DNA from: Marasmius tenuissimus
Taxonomy: Eukaryota; Basidiomycota; Agaricomycetes; Agaricales; Marasmiaceae
Reading direction: 5' to 3'
Length of the DNA stretch: 64,000 bases
NCBI GenBank assembly: GCA_029532415.1
Contig: JAQOTA010000060.1
Span: 2,542,001-2,606,000 of the forward strand
Shown here: piece after piece, positions 42,787 through 53,883 of the stretch
Layout: every line of letters begins with the position of its first letter
Numbering within the stretch: the stretch's first letter is position 1
Notes under the pieces: model-generated
Databases searched by the model: none
What the model was told of the DNA's origin: nothing
Seen by the model: only the letters and a program-made list of their open reading frames with translations
Translations under genes and position numbers: made by a program

Positions 42787-45634
42787 ATGGCCGACTTTTC
42801 TGGCGCATTGGCAACATGGAGAGGTAGGCCATACTGGTATCAAACTGTACCGATACTGACTTAATATTAAAGATATTAACCTCTCCGAACTCCAGAAGAC
42901 TCTCGACGCGCAGGGTATCGAAATTGTTGACAACCAGAAGGAGAGTGTTGTAGGAAGGAAGGCGCTTTCTGATAAAACAAAGGGTCGGTTCGGCATAAGT
43001 TTTATCGCTTCGCCCTCTAACGCTACTTGCAGAGTTCAAGAAGATACCTGACGATGAAAAGCTTACTGCATGGAAGGGCCTACTCAAGGGTGCGCAGCAT
43101 CGTCAACAGTTACCTGTCCATTCGATGTCGAAGCAGTCATCATTCAGCATATCAGACGGAAATAGACAATCTCACCAAGCGGTCCAAAGCATCCGAGAAT
43201 GCGTTTCTGAACGTGTACAAAGTGTTAGCTGAAGCACCAGACCCATACCCACTTCTTGAAGCCGCGGTCGTAGGTCCTCATTTCAAGAGCAACAATCCTT
43301 CAATACTTATTGCTCTCCCAAGGATCAAGCGGTCAAAGCAGCAGAGTCTCAGGACCTAGAGAGGGAACTCAAACGACTTCGTGAAGAGAATGTCGAGCTG
43401 CAGAGGCGGGTGAACGACTTCTCTAGTGTAGAGACGGCAAGGAAGAAGGCCGAGACAAAGGTTGAACAGCTGGAACACAAGGCATGCCTGCACCCATCTC
43501 TTAACTAAAACGCGCTCACTGACCAGGCCGTAGATGGAGGAGACAATACAAGAGAAGCTTACACAGAAGGAGAATGAGCTGAACGCGACGTATGACGAGA
43601 AGTTGATGAATTACGAGGAACGGTGAGCATATAACACATTCTTTGGACTGTCCGTTCCCACTCACTATCTGTAGAGAGAAGGACTTGCAGCGCCAACTAT
43701 CTTTAACCAAGAATCAGCTCCGGGACTTACGGCTCTCGAACGACACGACTCAAGCCAAACTTCTCGATCACAGTCAACGTCAAGGTACTCGAGTTAAGAT
43801 TCACGCGTTTCGTCGGATATTCACCACCTTGTTCTAGATGAGGAAGTAGTTTCTAAATTGGCAGAAGTTGATATGATAGTCGCAGACTTGGAACGTGCAA
43901 ACAGTCGCGTTGCAGCATTGGAACGTCGTAATGTGGGTAACGTCGTTCAAGTTAGAGACTAAGCCTCAATTGTCGCAAAACTCTCAGGAAATTCTACGCG
44001 CAGAGACAGAAGCTATGCGTGGCGGCTCCGAATCCTCGGAAAGGTGGGCTTGCCTACGATTCCCAAGAGAAGTACCACTGACGGCACATGAAGAGTCAAG
44101 TCCCTAGAACAGCAAGTCACAGTACTAGAAACAGAAGTTGAACGCGTTTCTCGGGCATTGGAGACACAGCGGCGTGTTACTGAAGAGCTTGAAATGGCGT
44201 CTTCCAAGAAAGTCAATGAAATGACTCGAGAAGTGGAACGCAAGGTCCTCTCACGTGCCACGTTGTAATACATGGCATTGAACTAACTCGATTCAATAGG
44301 TCGCTGAAGTGGAGAGTCTGAAACATCGTATGAAGAAGTTCCATGACTACGATGAGATCAAACGGGAGCTGGAAATCATGAAGGTGGATCTTGATTGGAC
44401 TCACATCAACTGTGGCTGAACTGTGGTTCTCAGTACGTGGAATTCGCCGGGTTGGAAGAAGACGGAGAGGAATCCGACGAACAGAACGAAGTCAATGGAT
44501 ACGACGCTGGTGTCCGTATGCCCAATCCCAATGCAGATAAGGCGAATGGACAGCAGGCGAGATCTCTTGAAGCTTTGTTGGCGACCAAAAACAAACGCAT
44601 AATGGAGGAGCTGACCAAGTTCAGGGTGGGCATCTCGGGCACATGTGACCTTGCACTGTTAGCTGACTTTCTCATCTCATCAGATCTTACACGGGGAACT
44701 GGAGGCTTCACTGCAAGCCACGCAGGAACAATTGCAGAGTGCTTCCTCGGAGTTAGAACAACAAAAGGCCTTGAATGAGAAGTTGGAGAACGATTTGTTG
44801 TCCATGAACAATCATAAGACAGAAGATGTAGATTCATCCTCTGACATCCTCGGCGGTTTGGATGCTGGCAAAAAGGTCTCTTTACTCAAAACGACAGTTG
44901 CTCACGTCACTCACTCACTACCATTGCTCCCGTTACAGGAATCTTCCAATCGTAGCACCCCTATCCCCTTCACATCGTCAGCGGACACCTCAATCCTTCC
45001 GATTGTCACAAGTCAGAGAGATAGATTTAGGCAAAGAAATGCAGAACTCGAGGAGGTGAGATCATAAGTGACCCTAATATGTTTGCATTCTCAACGCCAC
45101 TTTTCACAGGAATTGAGAAAACAATTCCAAATCATATCGGAACTCCGCGCTGAAGTCAAGAGTCTTCAATCTGACAATCTAAAACTGTACGAGAAAGTGC
45201 GGTACATGCAGAGTTACCGCGAGGAGGCAGGATCTCGTCCGGTTACCTCCCAACTCGACCCTCTTCCTGCACCTTCTGGTAGCTCCGACGACATGGGAAA
45301 ATATAGAACGAGGTATGAGGAGGCTATGAACCCTTTCGAAGCTTTCAGGGGGCGTGTAAGTTCATTTTCTGTTCTCGTTTCGGGCCCCTCAAAGAACGAT
45401 CTTGCTGATGATTTCTTTCGGTGTTTCTAGGAAGCCTCGCGTGCAATTCAAAACCTTAATCCCGTCGAGCGGGGTGTATTAGTGCTCACGAGGTCCATTC
45501 TAGGCAATCGCCGGGCCCGTACCTTCTTCATCTTCTACGCTCTCGCGCTACACCTCCTTGTGATGTTCACAACATATGAATGCACCACCTCTTCAGAATC
45601 GCGGTTGAGGACCCAACCTTACAATACTCAATAA
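42787..45634 (+). CDS. COY1: CASP/Coy1-type Golgi coiled-coil protein
   Basis: Tail-anchored golgin that tethers vesicles at the Golgi. Start [24 protein letters not shown]. Exons then give [49 protein letters not shown], and a long coiled coil with leucine heptads. The conserved C-terminal block includes [51 protein letters not shown] and a tail-anchor helix with [19 protein letters not shown]. About 12 introns; one, at 43482-43533, begins with GC rather than GT. Removing it restores [10 protein letters not shown] as in homologues. The join at [10 protein letters not shown] also requires an acceptor that is not the nearest AG. Length about 640-690 residues, normal for the family. Confidence 0.93.
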
Positions 45635-45736
45635 TATTCATCTAGTTATACAGACGGTACTATGCGAAGTTATACAGTATATGAGATAGACTATGCATGC
45701 AAAATACTAGTGGACTGGTCAATCGAAGACTTGTAA

Positions 45737-48135
45737 TTAGGTCCGAGGACCCTTTTTGTTGCGGTGGAACTGTAAAGCTCTCTCTACAGCGTTGAGTAAA
45801 GGTTCCATGGCCTATTGGATAAAACGGTATCAGTAGGTATCGGAGGCAAGGAGCACTTGATTACGCACGACAAGAATACGTTGAGGATGTATGTCCTGCT
45901 GTTGTGCGGCGTGGGCAATAGCATCGACCTTCTCCCGCGTTTTTGAGAGATATCCGATCATCTTTGCAGCCTTCGTAGCTCTTTGGGCTGGCGTGGCGAG
46001 GGACAAGGTTTGTGTGTCGTTCATAGAAGGATACGTTGCATTCCAGTATTGTCGGAGAAACTCGTTTGCGGCACTTTGGCATGTTGTCATTTGCATGAAA
46101 AGTCCTTCTGGTATATCATCTGCGATGAAAGGAAGTGATTATTAGGGTACGGGGAGATATGTGGTGACCAAACCTACTCTTCCTTGACTTAACATCCAAA
46201 CGGGCTGCAACATTCCTCGTCATTGACAACAGTGCATGATCCCCCGATTCACGGGGTATAGTAAGCTGCAAGATCCTCAGAAGTTAGCACGTTCCCCTTC
46301 CTAGTGGCTGTATTCGGTCGTACCTCTGCGAGTCCCGAGTCCCACTGCTTAAGATCCACCGAGATGTGTCGTATGACGGCTCGTATATCGACTTTCTGTA
46401 AGCAGGGCGTCGTCGGAATTGGTGTGAAAAGATGGAAACAGAAAAAGCTCACTTCAACAGTCTCATCGGAGGAAGTACCTGTCATACGCCCCTCGAAGTA
46501 CCTCTGTCTGTCCTGCATTTCCAGGACAATCCCTGACGAAGACTCGGGATCATTTAAATCTTCAATTTCAATGTCCTGATATTGCTCCTGTTGACCACGT
46601 TAAGATATTCGTTCGTATGGACAAGAATTAGGGGGGAAGACAAGGACGTGCCTCGGGCTCAACTCGCCGCCGTTTCGCCGCGGGTCCCTCACCTCTAACG
46701 ATGAGGGTCAATTTTAGGTACGGAACATTCCTTGAGCACACTTACAATGCAGTATTGAGAAGTCGTTCCGAGTGTTCGTTGAATTTGCGAATCAAAGGCA
46801 ACGCTCCTTTCTGTCTTCCTGCCTGCATCGTGATGTCCTTCTCATTTCCTGTCTGTGGATAGTATGTCAGAATTACGTTTCACAGAACACCGAGCGGTCA
46901 GGAACTTTTACCTCCCCGTGGTCTTCGTTCGTCGCACCCAAATCGACGTATAGATCGATATCAATATCTCTGCGTTTTCGTGGTTCCAAGTCTGCGAAAG
47001 GAGAATTGGTCGGCTGATAGAATTCATATGGCAACGAGTAGACACGAACCATCATCGTCCTTCTCCAGATACTGGTCAAAAATTGGATCCTCTTTGACGA
47101 CGTGTTGCGCGGCAGAAGAACGTATGGATGCGCGATGCGCATTGAAAAGCTTAGATTGAAAATACCGCGTCCAAAACTCTGCCTCAGAGAGCTTCATTGC
47201 AAAAGTTACATGTTACAAATCGCTGTTGAACACGAGTCATAGACAGAATGGGTTTACCTTGCTGGGGACATTGTCGCTGTATGCCTTCTCGACCACCGGG
47301 TATTCATCGAAAATGTCGCGAATTAGTTGTGGAGTTATTCGAATCTTGGTTTCGCCACCCTCTATAGTTTCGGGACGAGGGTCGACTATTTGACCAGGTT
47401 TTCCTTTCTTCTGGGCTTCTGACGCGACCTGGGCAAGAAGGAGGTGCTACATAAAGGGTGAGTCAGGCTGATGAGTCAAATCTACACGAGATGAAGACGC
47501 ACCTCTCTCCCTTCCCAAAACTCAGTCTCAGTTATATGACCTCCAATAACAAGTTCCCGATGTAAAGCAGCAAGGACCGGATTGGTCAACAACACGTTCT
47601 TCCTCAAACGAAAATCTGCGGCGGGGTCACTGCCCGGTATTATGGGCGTAGCTCTCGAGTCAGCGGAGACCGAGGCAGCTCTCGAAGTTGAGGCTCTTGA
47701 GGGTGCTGTTACAGGTGTGGGAATTGCCAAAGAGCTCTGAGTAGGCGTTGAGGGTTGAGTACCATCTGTCGAGACGCGGTTGTTGGCGATACTGGCTGCT
47801 AGCTCTGACTTGAACTTGTCCCGTTCTTGATACGCGATGGGTGGTGGCGAAACAAACGTGAAATTGTGGCCACTTTCATCTCCTACCAGACTCAGCTTCA
47901 ACCTAACTTGAGGTGCGCCCTCCTTGCTGCAAAACAAGCCTGATAACCCGCACGAAGTTGAGAAACAAAGTCAATAGATAATAGAACATGACTCACCTTT
48001 CGCTTCAGAGCGTGGAAGTTTGAGTAGAGGAAAGTTTTTGCCGTCTTGAGTCCATTGTAGGTGAGTATCACTGAGCTCGAGAACTCCTGGTAGTTTTTTG
48101 TATGATGCCTTGGCTGTACAGACTAGAGGAGGCAT
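45737..48135 (-). CDS. TFB1: TFIIH core subunit Tfb1/p62
   Basis: Core TFIIH subunit that contacts activators and repair factors through its PH domain. Start MPPLVCTAKASYKKLPGVLEL at 48135, then LQWTQDGK and a PH domain (about residues 1-110), a Ser/Thr-rich linker, and the first BSD domain (NPVLAALHRELVIGGHITETEFWEGRE plus HLLLAQ). The second BSD domain includes TKIRITPQLIRDIF, VVEKAYSDNVP and LSEAEFWTRYFQSKLFN, followed by HRASIRSSAAQHVV, IFDQYLEKDDD. Later exons give IRKFNEHSERLL and the C-terminal MEPLLNAVERALQFHR; stop 45737-45739. Splice joins at GRE/HLLL and PSK/LSEAEF restore motifs. About 600 residues. TFB4 at the left edge encodes a partner in the same complex. Confidence 0.95.
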
Positions 48136-48731
48136 ATGGCAGAGTTCATCGCGCTCGCTGGTTAGCTAAGCGCGTAATAGGCGCACATAGGAACGCTTGA
48201 GCCGTCACGTCACACACGGTCACAAACTGGACTTTCATGTTTCCCTGTTTTCATTTCCTTGCCCCACCGTACGCTCGCTATCTATCTCATTTGAAGTGCA
48301 GAGTGTTCTCGAGTGCTGCGACTATGCGACACTCTCTTCTGATCGAACCAGCAGCAGTTGAATTATAGTCAAATGTCAGCAAAATGTGGGATGGCGTACT
48401 GACAAGTACTACAGTCTACTGAATTTGTGTACATCATTTATTCTACTTACTATACGTGTTTTCGACGTGAATACTATCACTGACTGACAGGCTCAACATG
48501 ATTCGTCCCCAAAAAAGGCGGGGTGCCCCACTTTCTACCTGCAGAGAAATTGTGGCACGAGAAAGTCCGATTTCCGTCCGGGACGGTGGTACACGGGGGA
48601 TCCCAGGGACCCTGAGTCATACATAAGTCTGAGGCATTTCATTCTACGTTCATAGTAAAATTTTCCTCCAACACTTCATCGTCAACAAACCCTCAGGCTT
48701 CAACGTTTTTACCGCTCTATCTTTGTTTCCA
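48136..48731. other. Divergent spacer TFB1 / HAD phosphatase
   Basis: About 600 bp separating two divergent starts. No coding potential or RNA structure recognised. Confidence 0.4.
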
Positions 48732-49785
48732 ATGGCCCCCGTAGAGAAACAACTCGTCGTCTTCGACTTTGACTGGTAAAGTCCTCACCTCCATTTGGAT
48801 CGAGCATATTTGAACGATGCACTCAGGTCCATGGTCGATCAGGACACTGACCGATGGATTTTCGAAGTTTTGGCACCAGAAATTCGCCGCAAGATGGAGG
48901 ATCAAGAGAACAAAGTCCAGTGGACCGATCTTGTGTAAGGATCTTGAGGTCTCTACTCATCGTTCTCACCAACAACAGCTTCAAAGAGCTCAGTCGTTGC
49001 GTGAAGGCCATGGAAAGGGCATCAAGCGGGAGGATATCGAAGGTGCACTGAGAAGCATACCCTACGTGCGTTATATATGTTCGACACCCAGAAAATTGTA
49101 ACTGATTATTGGCCATCCAGCATCCCGCGATGCGACGCGCTGTCAGCAACTTGAAAGCAGGCGGGAGGACGACCTTCCTCTGTCTTTCGAACGCGAACTC
49201 GGTCTTTATCGACGTGATTCTGAAGGTTAACCTCTCACAATCGATGTTCCCATTGCCCATTCGCTCATCCTTTCAACAGGAAAAGGAGCTCGAGACACTG
49301 TTCGACGAGATCATCACTAACCCTGCGCAATGGGAGGAATCAGGTCTCCTCAATTTGAGGCGTAGAGTTGATCCCGAAGGGCCTCAACATCATTGTGAAG
49401 TTGGCTGTAGCGCCAATATGTGCAAAGGTGGACAAATCTTTACTCCTGTTCCTTCACAAATCACTGACGAAAGGCTTCGCAGGTCAAGAACTTCACGCAT
49501 TCCTCGCGAAGCACACACCCGCGTACGACCGTATCGTTTATGTTGGCGATGGTTCCAACGACTTCTGCCCCGTTCTCCGCCTAAGAAGGTCCGCTCGCTC
49601 TCGCTTTCATCCTCCAAAGACACCGACTGATATCTGCCCAATCACAATACAGCCAAGATTCAGCTCTCTGTAGAACGTTCGGAGGTTTGCATAAACGGAT
49701 AGCTCGTGATGGGGAAAAGCTAAAATGCCAAATCAAATACTGGACCGGTGCTTGGGAAATCGAAGAAATCTTCGCAACGCTTTAG
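48732..49785 (+). CDS. PHOSPHO-type HAD phosphatase
   Basis: HAD-superfamily phosphatase of the PHOSPHO1/PHOSPHO2 group, whose animal members act on phosphocholine, phosphoethanolamine or pyridoxal phosphate; the fungal substrate is unknown. Start MAPVEKQLVVFDFDW at 48732. Motif I is DFDWS (D-x-D, split by an intron within Trp), followed by DQDTDRWIFEVL; motif II is LSNANS; a GxxELHAFLAKHTPAYDRIVYVGDGSND block carries motif IV GDGSND. The C-terminal CQIKYWTGAWEIEEIFATL ends in a TAG at 49783-49785. Five introns join in frame. About 270 residues, normal for the group. It converges on the next gene with about 120 bp between stops. Confidence 0.85.
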
Positions 49786-49903
49786 ACGTACACCGGCGAT
49801 TCTAATGGCACCTAGTAAAAAATATTGTACCCACAATCCGCAGTTCGTTTATCTCCCGTGTAATGACTCCGCCCTTAGGCATCCGATAATCGTGAAACAC
49901 CCT

Positions 49904-50610
49904 TCACTTAGATTCTCTCCGCTTCCGCCTTTTGATGTGAATTCCGTCTTCCGATTGTTCGTTTACGCTGGTCATCAGAAAGTCTGCTGGGAGCTGCTGC
50001 CGACTGATCGTGGGTGATGGAGGTTGTGAGGGAGCAGGCGAGAACACATCGAAGCCCGACAACTTGAAATTGTTTTCTTCAGAGGTGAAATATTCCAGGG
50101 GTAACGCGTCTGGACTTCTCGCGGATTCTGGTGTGGCTGATAAGCGGATGGAGCCATCGGATTGGGCTGTATTGAGGGGTGTAATGACTTGATCGGGTTT
50201 TGGGGAGTTGATAACGATACTCGGTGGGTCGTGGACGATGTGTACAGTTTTCTTGTCACTCGTCGACGCCTTGACATCGTCAATGACCCCCAAGGTACGA
50301 GCAATCACGTATGACGAAATGTCCTGGGAGAACAGCAATTGCTTGAGATGAATCACACCAGATAGTGTGCGAGTTGCGCACCAGCAGCGTCAAAATAAGA
50401 ATAGGCAATATGAGAACAAGAGCTAAAATTCGGAATGTCGAGGCTGGAGAGAAAAACCTTTGGTTATTGCTGGAGACCCAATGAACAAAGAGATAGAGAC
50501 TTGCCTATCCTCGCGACAGCGGAACCTGAATGATAGTTCCATAACTTATCGATATAATAAGACCAGAGAAGCCCAGGTATTGAGGACGACGCGTTTGTGA
50601 TGTTCGACAT
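49904..50610 (-). CDS. Small membrane-anchored protein, conserved unknown
   Basis: Three exons (50505-50610, 50382-50443, 49904-50323) join to 195 residues. The N terminus is MSNITNASSSIPGLLW, then a single hydrophobic helix FRILALVLILPILILTLL built across exon 2, then DISSYVIARTLGVIDDVKAS and a Ser/Pro-rich tail ending in a basic KRRKRRESK. The helix followed by DISSYVIARTLG looks familiar from agaricomycete hypothetical proteins; I know no function. The first intron (50444-50504) starts with GC and ends with AG; without it the membrane helix is lost. Start chosen as the first ATG of the phase-compatible exon. Confidence 0.6.
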
Positions 50611-51377
50611 GGTCGTCTCTGCCGAAGATTGGGTAGGCTGCCCTTAGGCGCTGGCTGGCTGAAGCGCGTCATGTTAGCTTATGTAACTGAACCTCCTTTT
50701 CCAGTCTACTCATTGCAGTCCAATTGGGTGCCTCAGTTTCACGATTACAAGAAGGATCTGTAGTAGGAAAGTTCATGATTTGGATTGAACCACAAAAATG
50801 TGGGTGAAAAAATGACCACTACGTCTCAAGAATAGTAACGTCGAACTCACGGCTCCAAGCTTCAGGTACTCGTAGCACCCTCGGCATCCACTTTTCTGAC
50901 CTATTCTCGATGATCTCAATTTATTCAGGTACGTGTCTATTCCCTGAATTACTCAGACTCACCGTCGTAGCTAAGTATGACCGTGTTACTTTTCTGCCTC
51001 ACGCGTAGCGACGGGGAAGCCGGCTCGGAATAATGGTCACACACGATGGATAATATCCCGAATCCCTCAAGAATTCATCCACCCACCACCGAAGGTCTAC
51101 AGCATGCTGGAGACGTTGGATAAACCCATACTTCTTGATGTGCTCACTGTTGATTACCCGCAGTTGCGAGGTTGTATTCATCTGGCTCGTCCCCCAAGAG
51201 AATCATCCACTCACCACCGAAGGGCTTTGGCGTGCTAGCCAAGTGAAACTGGCGTCTAATACACTGATACGTAAGCTCACCGGCACCAAGACTCTACTTA
51301 AAAGAGCAAGTGTTTCTGTCTACAGTTCAATAACACAGCGAGCGTCGAAATCGACCCCGTATCTGAAGTCCTCCGCC
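50611..51377. other. Divergent spacer upstream of kelch gene, with an imperfect repeat
   Basis: Likely promoter region for the kelch gene and the membrane-anchored gene. It contains two related ~43-bp blocks (51068-51110 and 51195-51238), listed separately. No coding frame with motifs. Confidence 0.4.
51068..51238. repeat. Imperfect direct repeat, two ~43-bp copies
   Basis: The blocks at 51068-51110 and 51195-51238 share catccac(c/t)caccaccgaagg and flanking bases (caaga...gtgctag / gcatgctgg), about 75-80% alike by eye. They lie 170 bp or more upstream of the kelch start codon. Confidence 0.7.
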
Positions 51378-52379
51378 ATGCACGTTCGCTTACTCTCGTT
51401 TTTGCTTCTTCTCGCTGCCCCCTCTACTCTCTGCTCCGGGACATGGCGTAACTCAACTCCCATAGCCTCTGGCCCTCGCCAGGAGCACTGCGTCGCCTCG
51501 ATTGGTGATACTGTCTATCTCATTGGAGGTATTTCTCCCCCTCCTCCCAATGTCACCTTTCCCCCAACCGCTACGCTCGGTGAGGCCTTCGACACCACTG
51601 AATCAACCTGGCATCGGATCGCAGATCTCCCTATTCCCATGAATCATTGCAACATAGCATCTCTGAACGGCAAACTATACATTCTCGGGGGCATGAACGG
51701 GGACGAAGGCGTCTGGGAGCGTACCGGACGAAGCTTCGAATATTGCCCTCAGAACGACACCTGGACGGAACTTCCCTCCATGCCTGTGGGCAAAGAGCGC
51801 GGGGCTTCTGCAGTAGGAGTGTGGGGTAGAAGTGTCTTCCTTGCGGGCGGTTTGAGGACACTCAACTTGCTGGACGCAACGCAGGATACTGTGGCTACCG
51901 GCTTGGTGTATGATACGCGCACCAAGCAATGGAGCCAGTTGCCGGACCTACCTGAAGGAAGAGACCACGTTGGGGGAGCTGTAATTGAGAGAACATTCTA
52001 TGTCGTAGGTGGGAGAATAAGGGGACAGGATAACGTCCGGGGCACAGTCTTTGCTATGAACCTCGCGACACAGGAGAGGAAGTGGGTGGAGAAGAACAGA
52101 ATGCCTACACCAAGAGGTGGGCTAGCTGCCGCTGCAATTGGGGGGAAAATTTTTACGTTCGGAGGAGAGGGTTCTACAGCATTGCTTGGCCCAACAGGTG
52201 TCTACAACAACACGGAGGTGTACGATACAGTCAGGGATAGTTGGGAGGTCCTGTCACCAATGGCGGTGCCGAGACATGGGACTGGTGCTACCTCCGTGGG
52301 AGACGAGATTTATATGCCGGGAGGAGGTGTTTTGAGAAGCGCTGGGCCGGTCGATGTCAATGATGTTTTTATCCCATAG
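51378..52379 (+). CDS. Secreted kelch-repeat protein
   Basis: Single-exon gene of 333 residues. A clear signal peptide (MHVRLLSFLLLLAAPSTLC) is followed by about six kelch units, each with a hydrophobic strand and a GG pair: DTVYLIGG, GKLYILGG, RSVFLAGG, RTFYVVGG, GKIFTFGG and DEIYMPGG. Six blades suggest a complete beta-propeller. Conserved aromatic positions (e.g. W in TWHRI, TWTEL, QWSQL, SWEVL) lie after each blade as in the family. No extra catalytic domain, no anchor. It is likely secreted or cell-wall associated; the role is unknown. Intronless structure contrasts with most neighbours and could reflect retroposition or simple intron loss. Confidence 0.88.
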   Translation: MHVRLLSFLLLLAAPSTLCSGTWRNSTPIASGPRQEHCVASIGDTVYLIGGISPPPPNVTFPPTATLGEAFDTTESTWHRIADLPIPMNHCNIASLNGKLYILGGMNGDEGVWERTGRSFEYCPQNDTWTELPSMPVGKERGASAVGVWGRSVFLAGGLRTLNLLDATQDTVATGLVYDTRTKQWSQLPDLPEGRDHVGGAVIERTFYVVGGRIRGQDNVRGTVFAMNLATQERKWVEKNRMPTPRGGLAAAAIGGKIFTFGGEGSTALLGPTGVYNNTEVYDTVRDSWEVLSPMAVPRHGTGATSVGDEIYMPGGGVLRSAGPVDVNDVFIP

Positions 52380-52441
52380 TAGACAAGTTGCTTTGCCATG
52401 GATGCGTAATATAATCCGACTGTCCTCATCTCTTCAACAAC

Positions 52442-52515
52442 GGTTCGATGGCGTAGTTGGTTATCGCATCTGTCTAACACACAGAAGGTCCCCAGTTCGA
52501 GCCTGGGTCGAATCA
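52442..52515 (+). tRNA. tRNA-Val(AAC)
   Basis: A 74-nt cloverleaf can be folded. The acceptor stem ggttcga pairs with tcgaatc (one G-T). The anticodon arm tctgt/acaga encloses a 7-nt loop ctaacac with anticodon AAC at 52476-52478. The T arm is cccag-ttcgagc-ctggg. The tagttggtta D loop and ttcga T loop match internal A and B box promoters. There is no intron and the CCA is not encoded, as usual for nuclear tRNAs. Confidence 0.95.
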
Positions 52516-53883
52516 TTTTGTCGCCGTCGACGAAGATCCGTGTAGACTGAACAACAAGGTAGAGATTGACGAGCCTCACATGATGTATTAAGGTCCAACA
52601 TGAATTCTGTCAGATGGGCTTAAAATACTGTAAAGGAGCCGAGATTGTCCTCCGTGCCCCAAATAGTCCTCAGACGATCCCTGGAAAAGATTGGACACAG
52701 ATTTCCTCCATTAATATGGAGGGTAACGCACGCGGCTTAGCCTTCGACCTGTCGGTTCATGTGGAGACCCAAAAAAAAGTTCCGAAGCCTTTGATCCACG
52801 CAAGCGCATCCGTATGGCGGGGATGTGGGGAAGTTCGAAAATAATCCTTCCTGATATGTCAAGAAAGTCCTTTGCAAACGCGGCGGACTCCGTCTACCCC
52901 GCGAGATCAATCTGAAAGGGGCCCGTTTCAAGCCAAAATAGATCAACAGAATGATAGACCACGGAATGCTGACCAAGGGTCTCCAAGTGTCCTATGCAGC
53001 TGCAGGCGGCAGTAGAGATCGTAAGATGCTTTACCGTAAGGTTGCAAATAAGCTGGTGTTCTATCAGTGTTGGTCGTCACTGGTTAACACACTACTATTC
53101 AGTACGATTGCGGCATCCCGAGTCGGGAGGCACTTAGAGTTGATACAACAGAAGTTCAATAATCGTACTAGCGCACACCGAGAGAAACTTGACACTGGAA
53201 TCTGACAGGCTGCAGGTTTGGATCGCGAAATCAGTGATGCATGACTAGGGAAGATGACGCATACCTGGCCCGTGGGGCTAGACAGGGCTTGGGAGAATGT
53301 GGACCTGGAAGGGTTATCAGGAGTATGACCTAGTATGACCTGCTCATGGATCACCGCGACTCCGTTCCAGCTCACGCCACCCGTTGCGATATCGTAGCCA
53401 TGCGACCCACAGGCCTGTAAAGCTCGATTCTAAACCTGGAAAATAGACCTCTTGACCCTCATCCTGGCGCGACGGAGTCGAACGAGATAGTCGATCTCCC
53501 ACGTCAACCTTGTGCCACGCATAATTCGAAGTGGAGGGGAGGGACATGTTTGGAATCTGGGTGAGAGGGTTGGTCATATGTAGGGTGCTTTTGCAAAGAA
53601 TAAGCGCTTAAGCACAGATAGTCGGAGAAATCAGTACAATTGCCAGGGGGGTGCATAATAGACTACTACCATAAGCAGAGCGGAGACGAGAGAGTACGAG
53701 GCGACGACAGAAAAATATCCGATTCCACAAGTCCATATAGTACGTATACAGGCTAACCAAGAGGACCTACTAGATAAACAGACGAGATAGTATTGCAGAC
53801 AGAGGCCGGGATAGCAAAGCGAAGCAGGCGCAGAAAGGTATAGACTGATATCAAAAGCGATGGGGAAAACAAGTTTGAGTCCA
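52516..53883. other. Spacer with a possible minus-strand short ORF
   Basis: About 1.4 kb. The minus-strand frame 53344-53577 (MTNPLTQIPNMSLPS..., containing NYAWHKVDVGDRL) has protein-like composition, but I cannot link it to other exons or a family. The rest appears non-coding. Confidence 0.3.
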
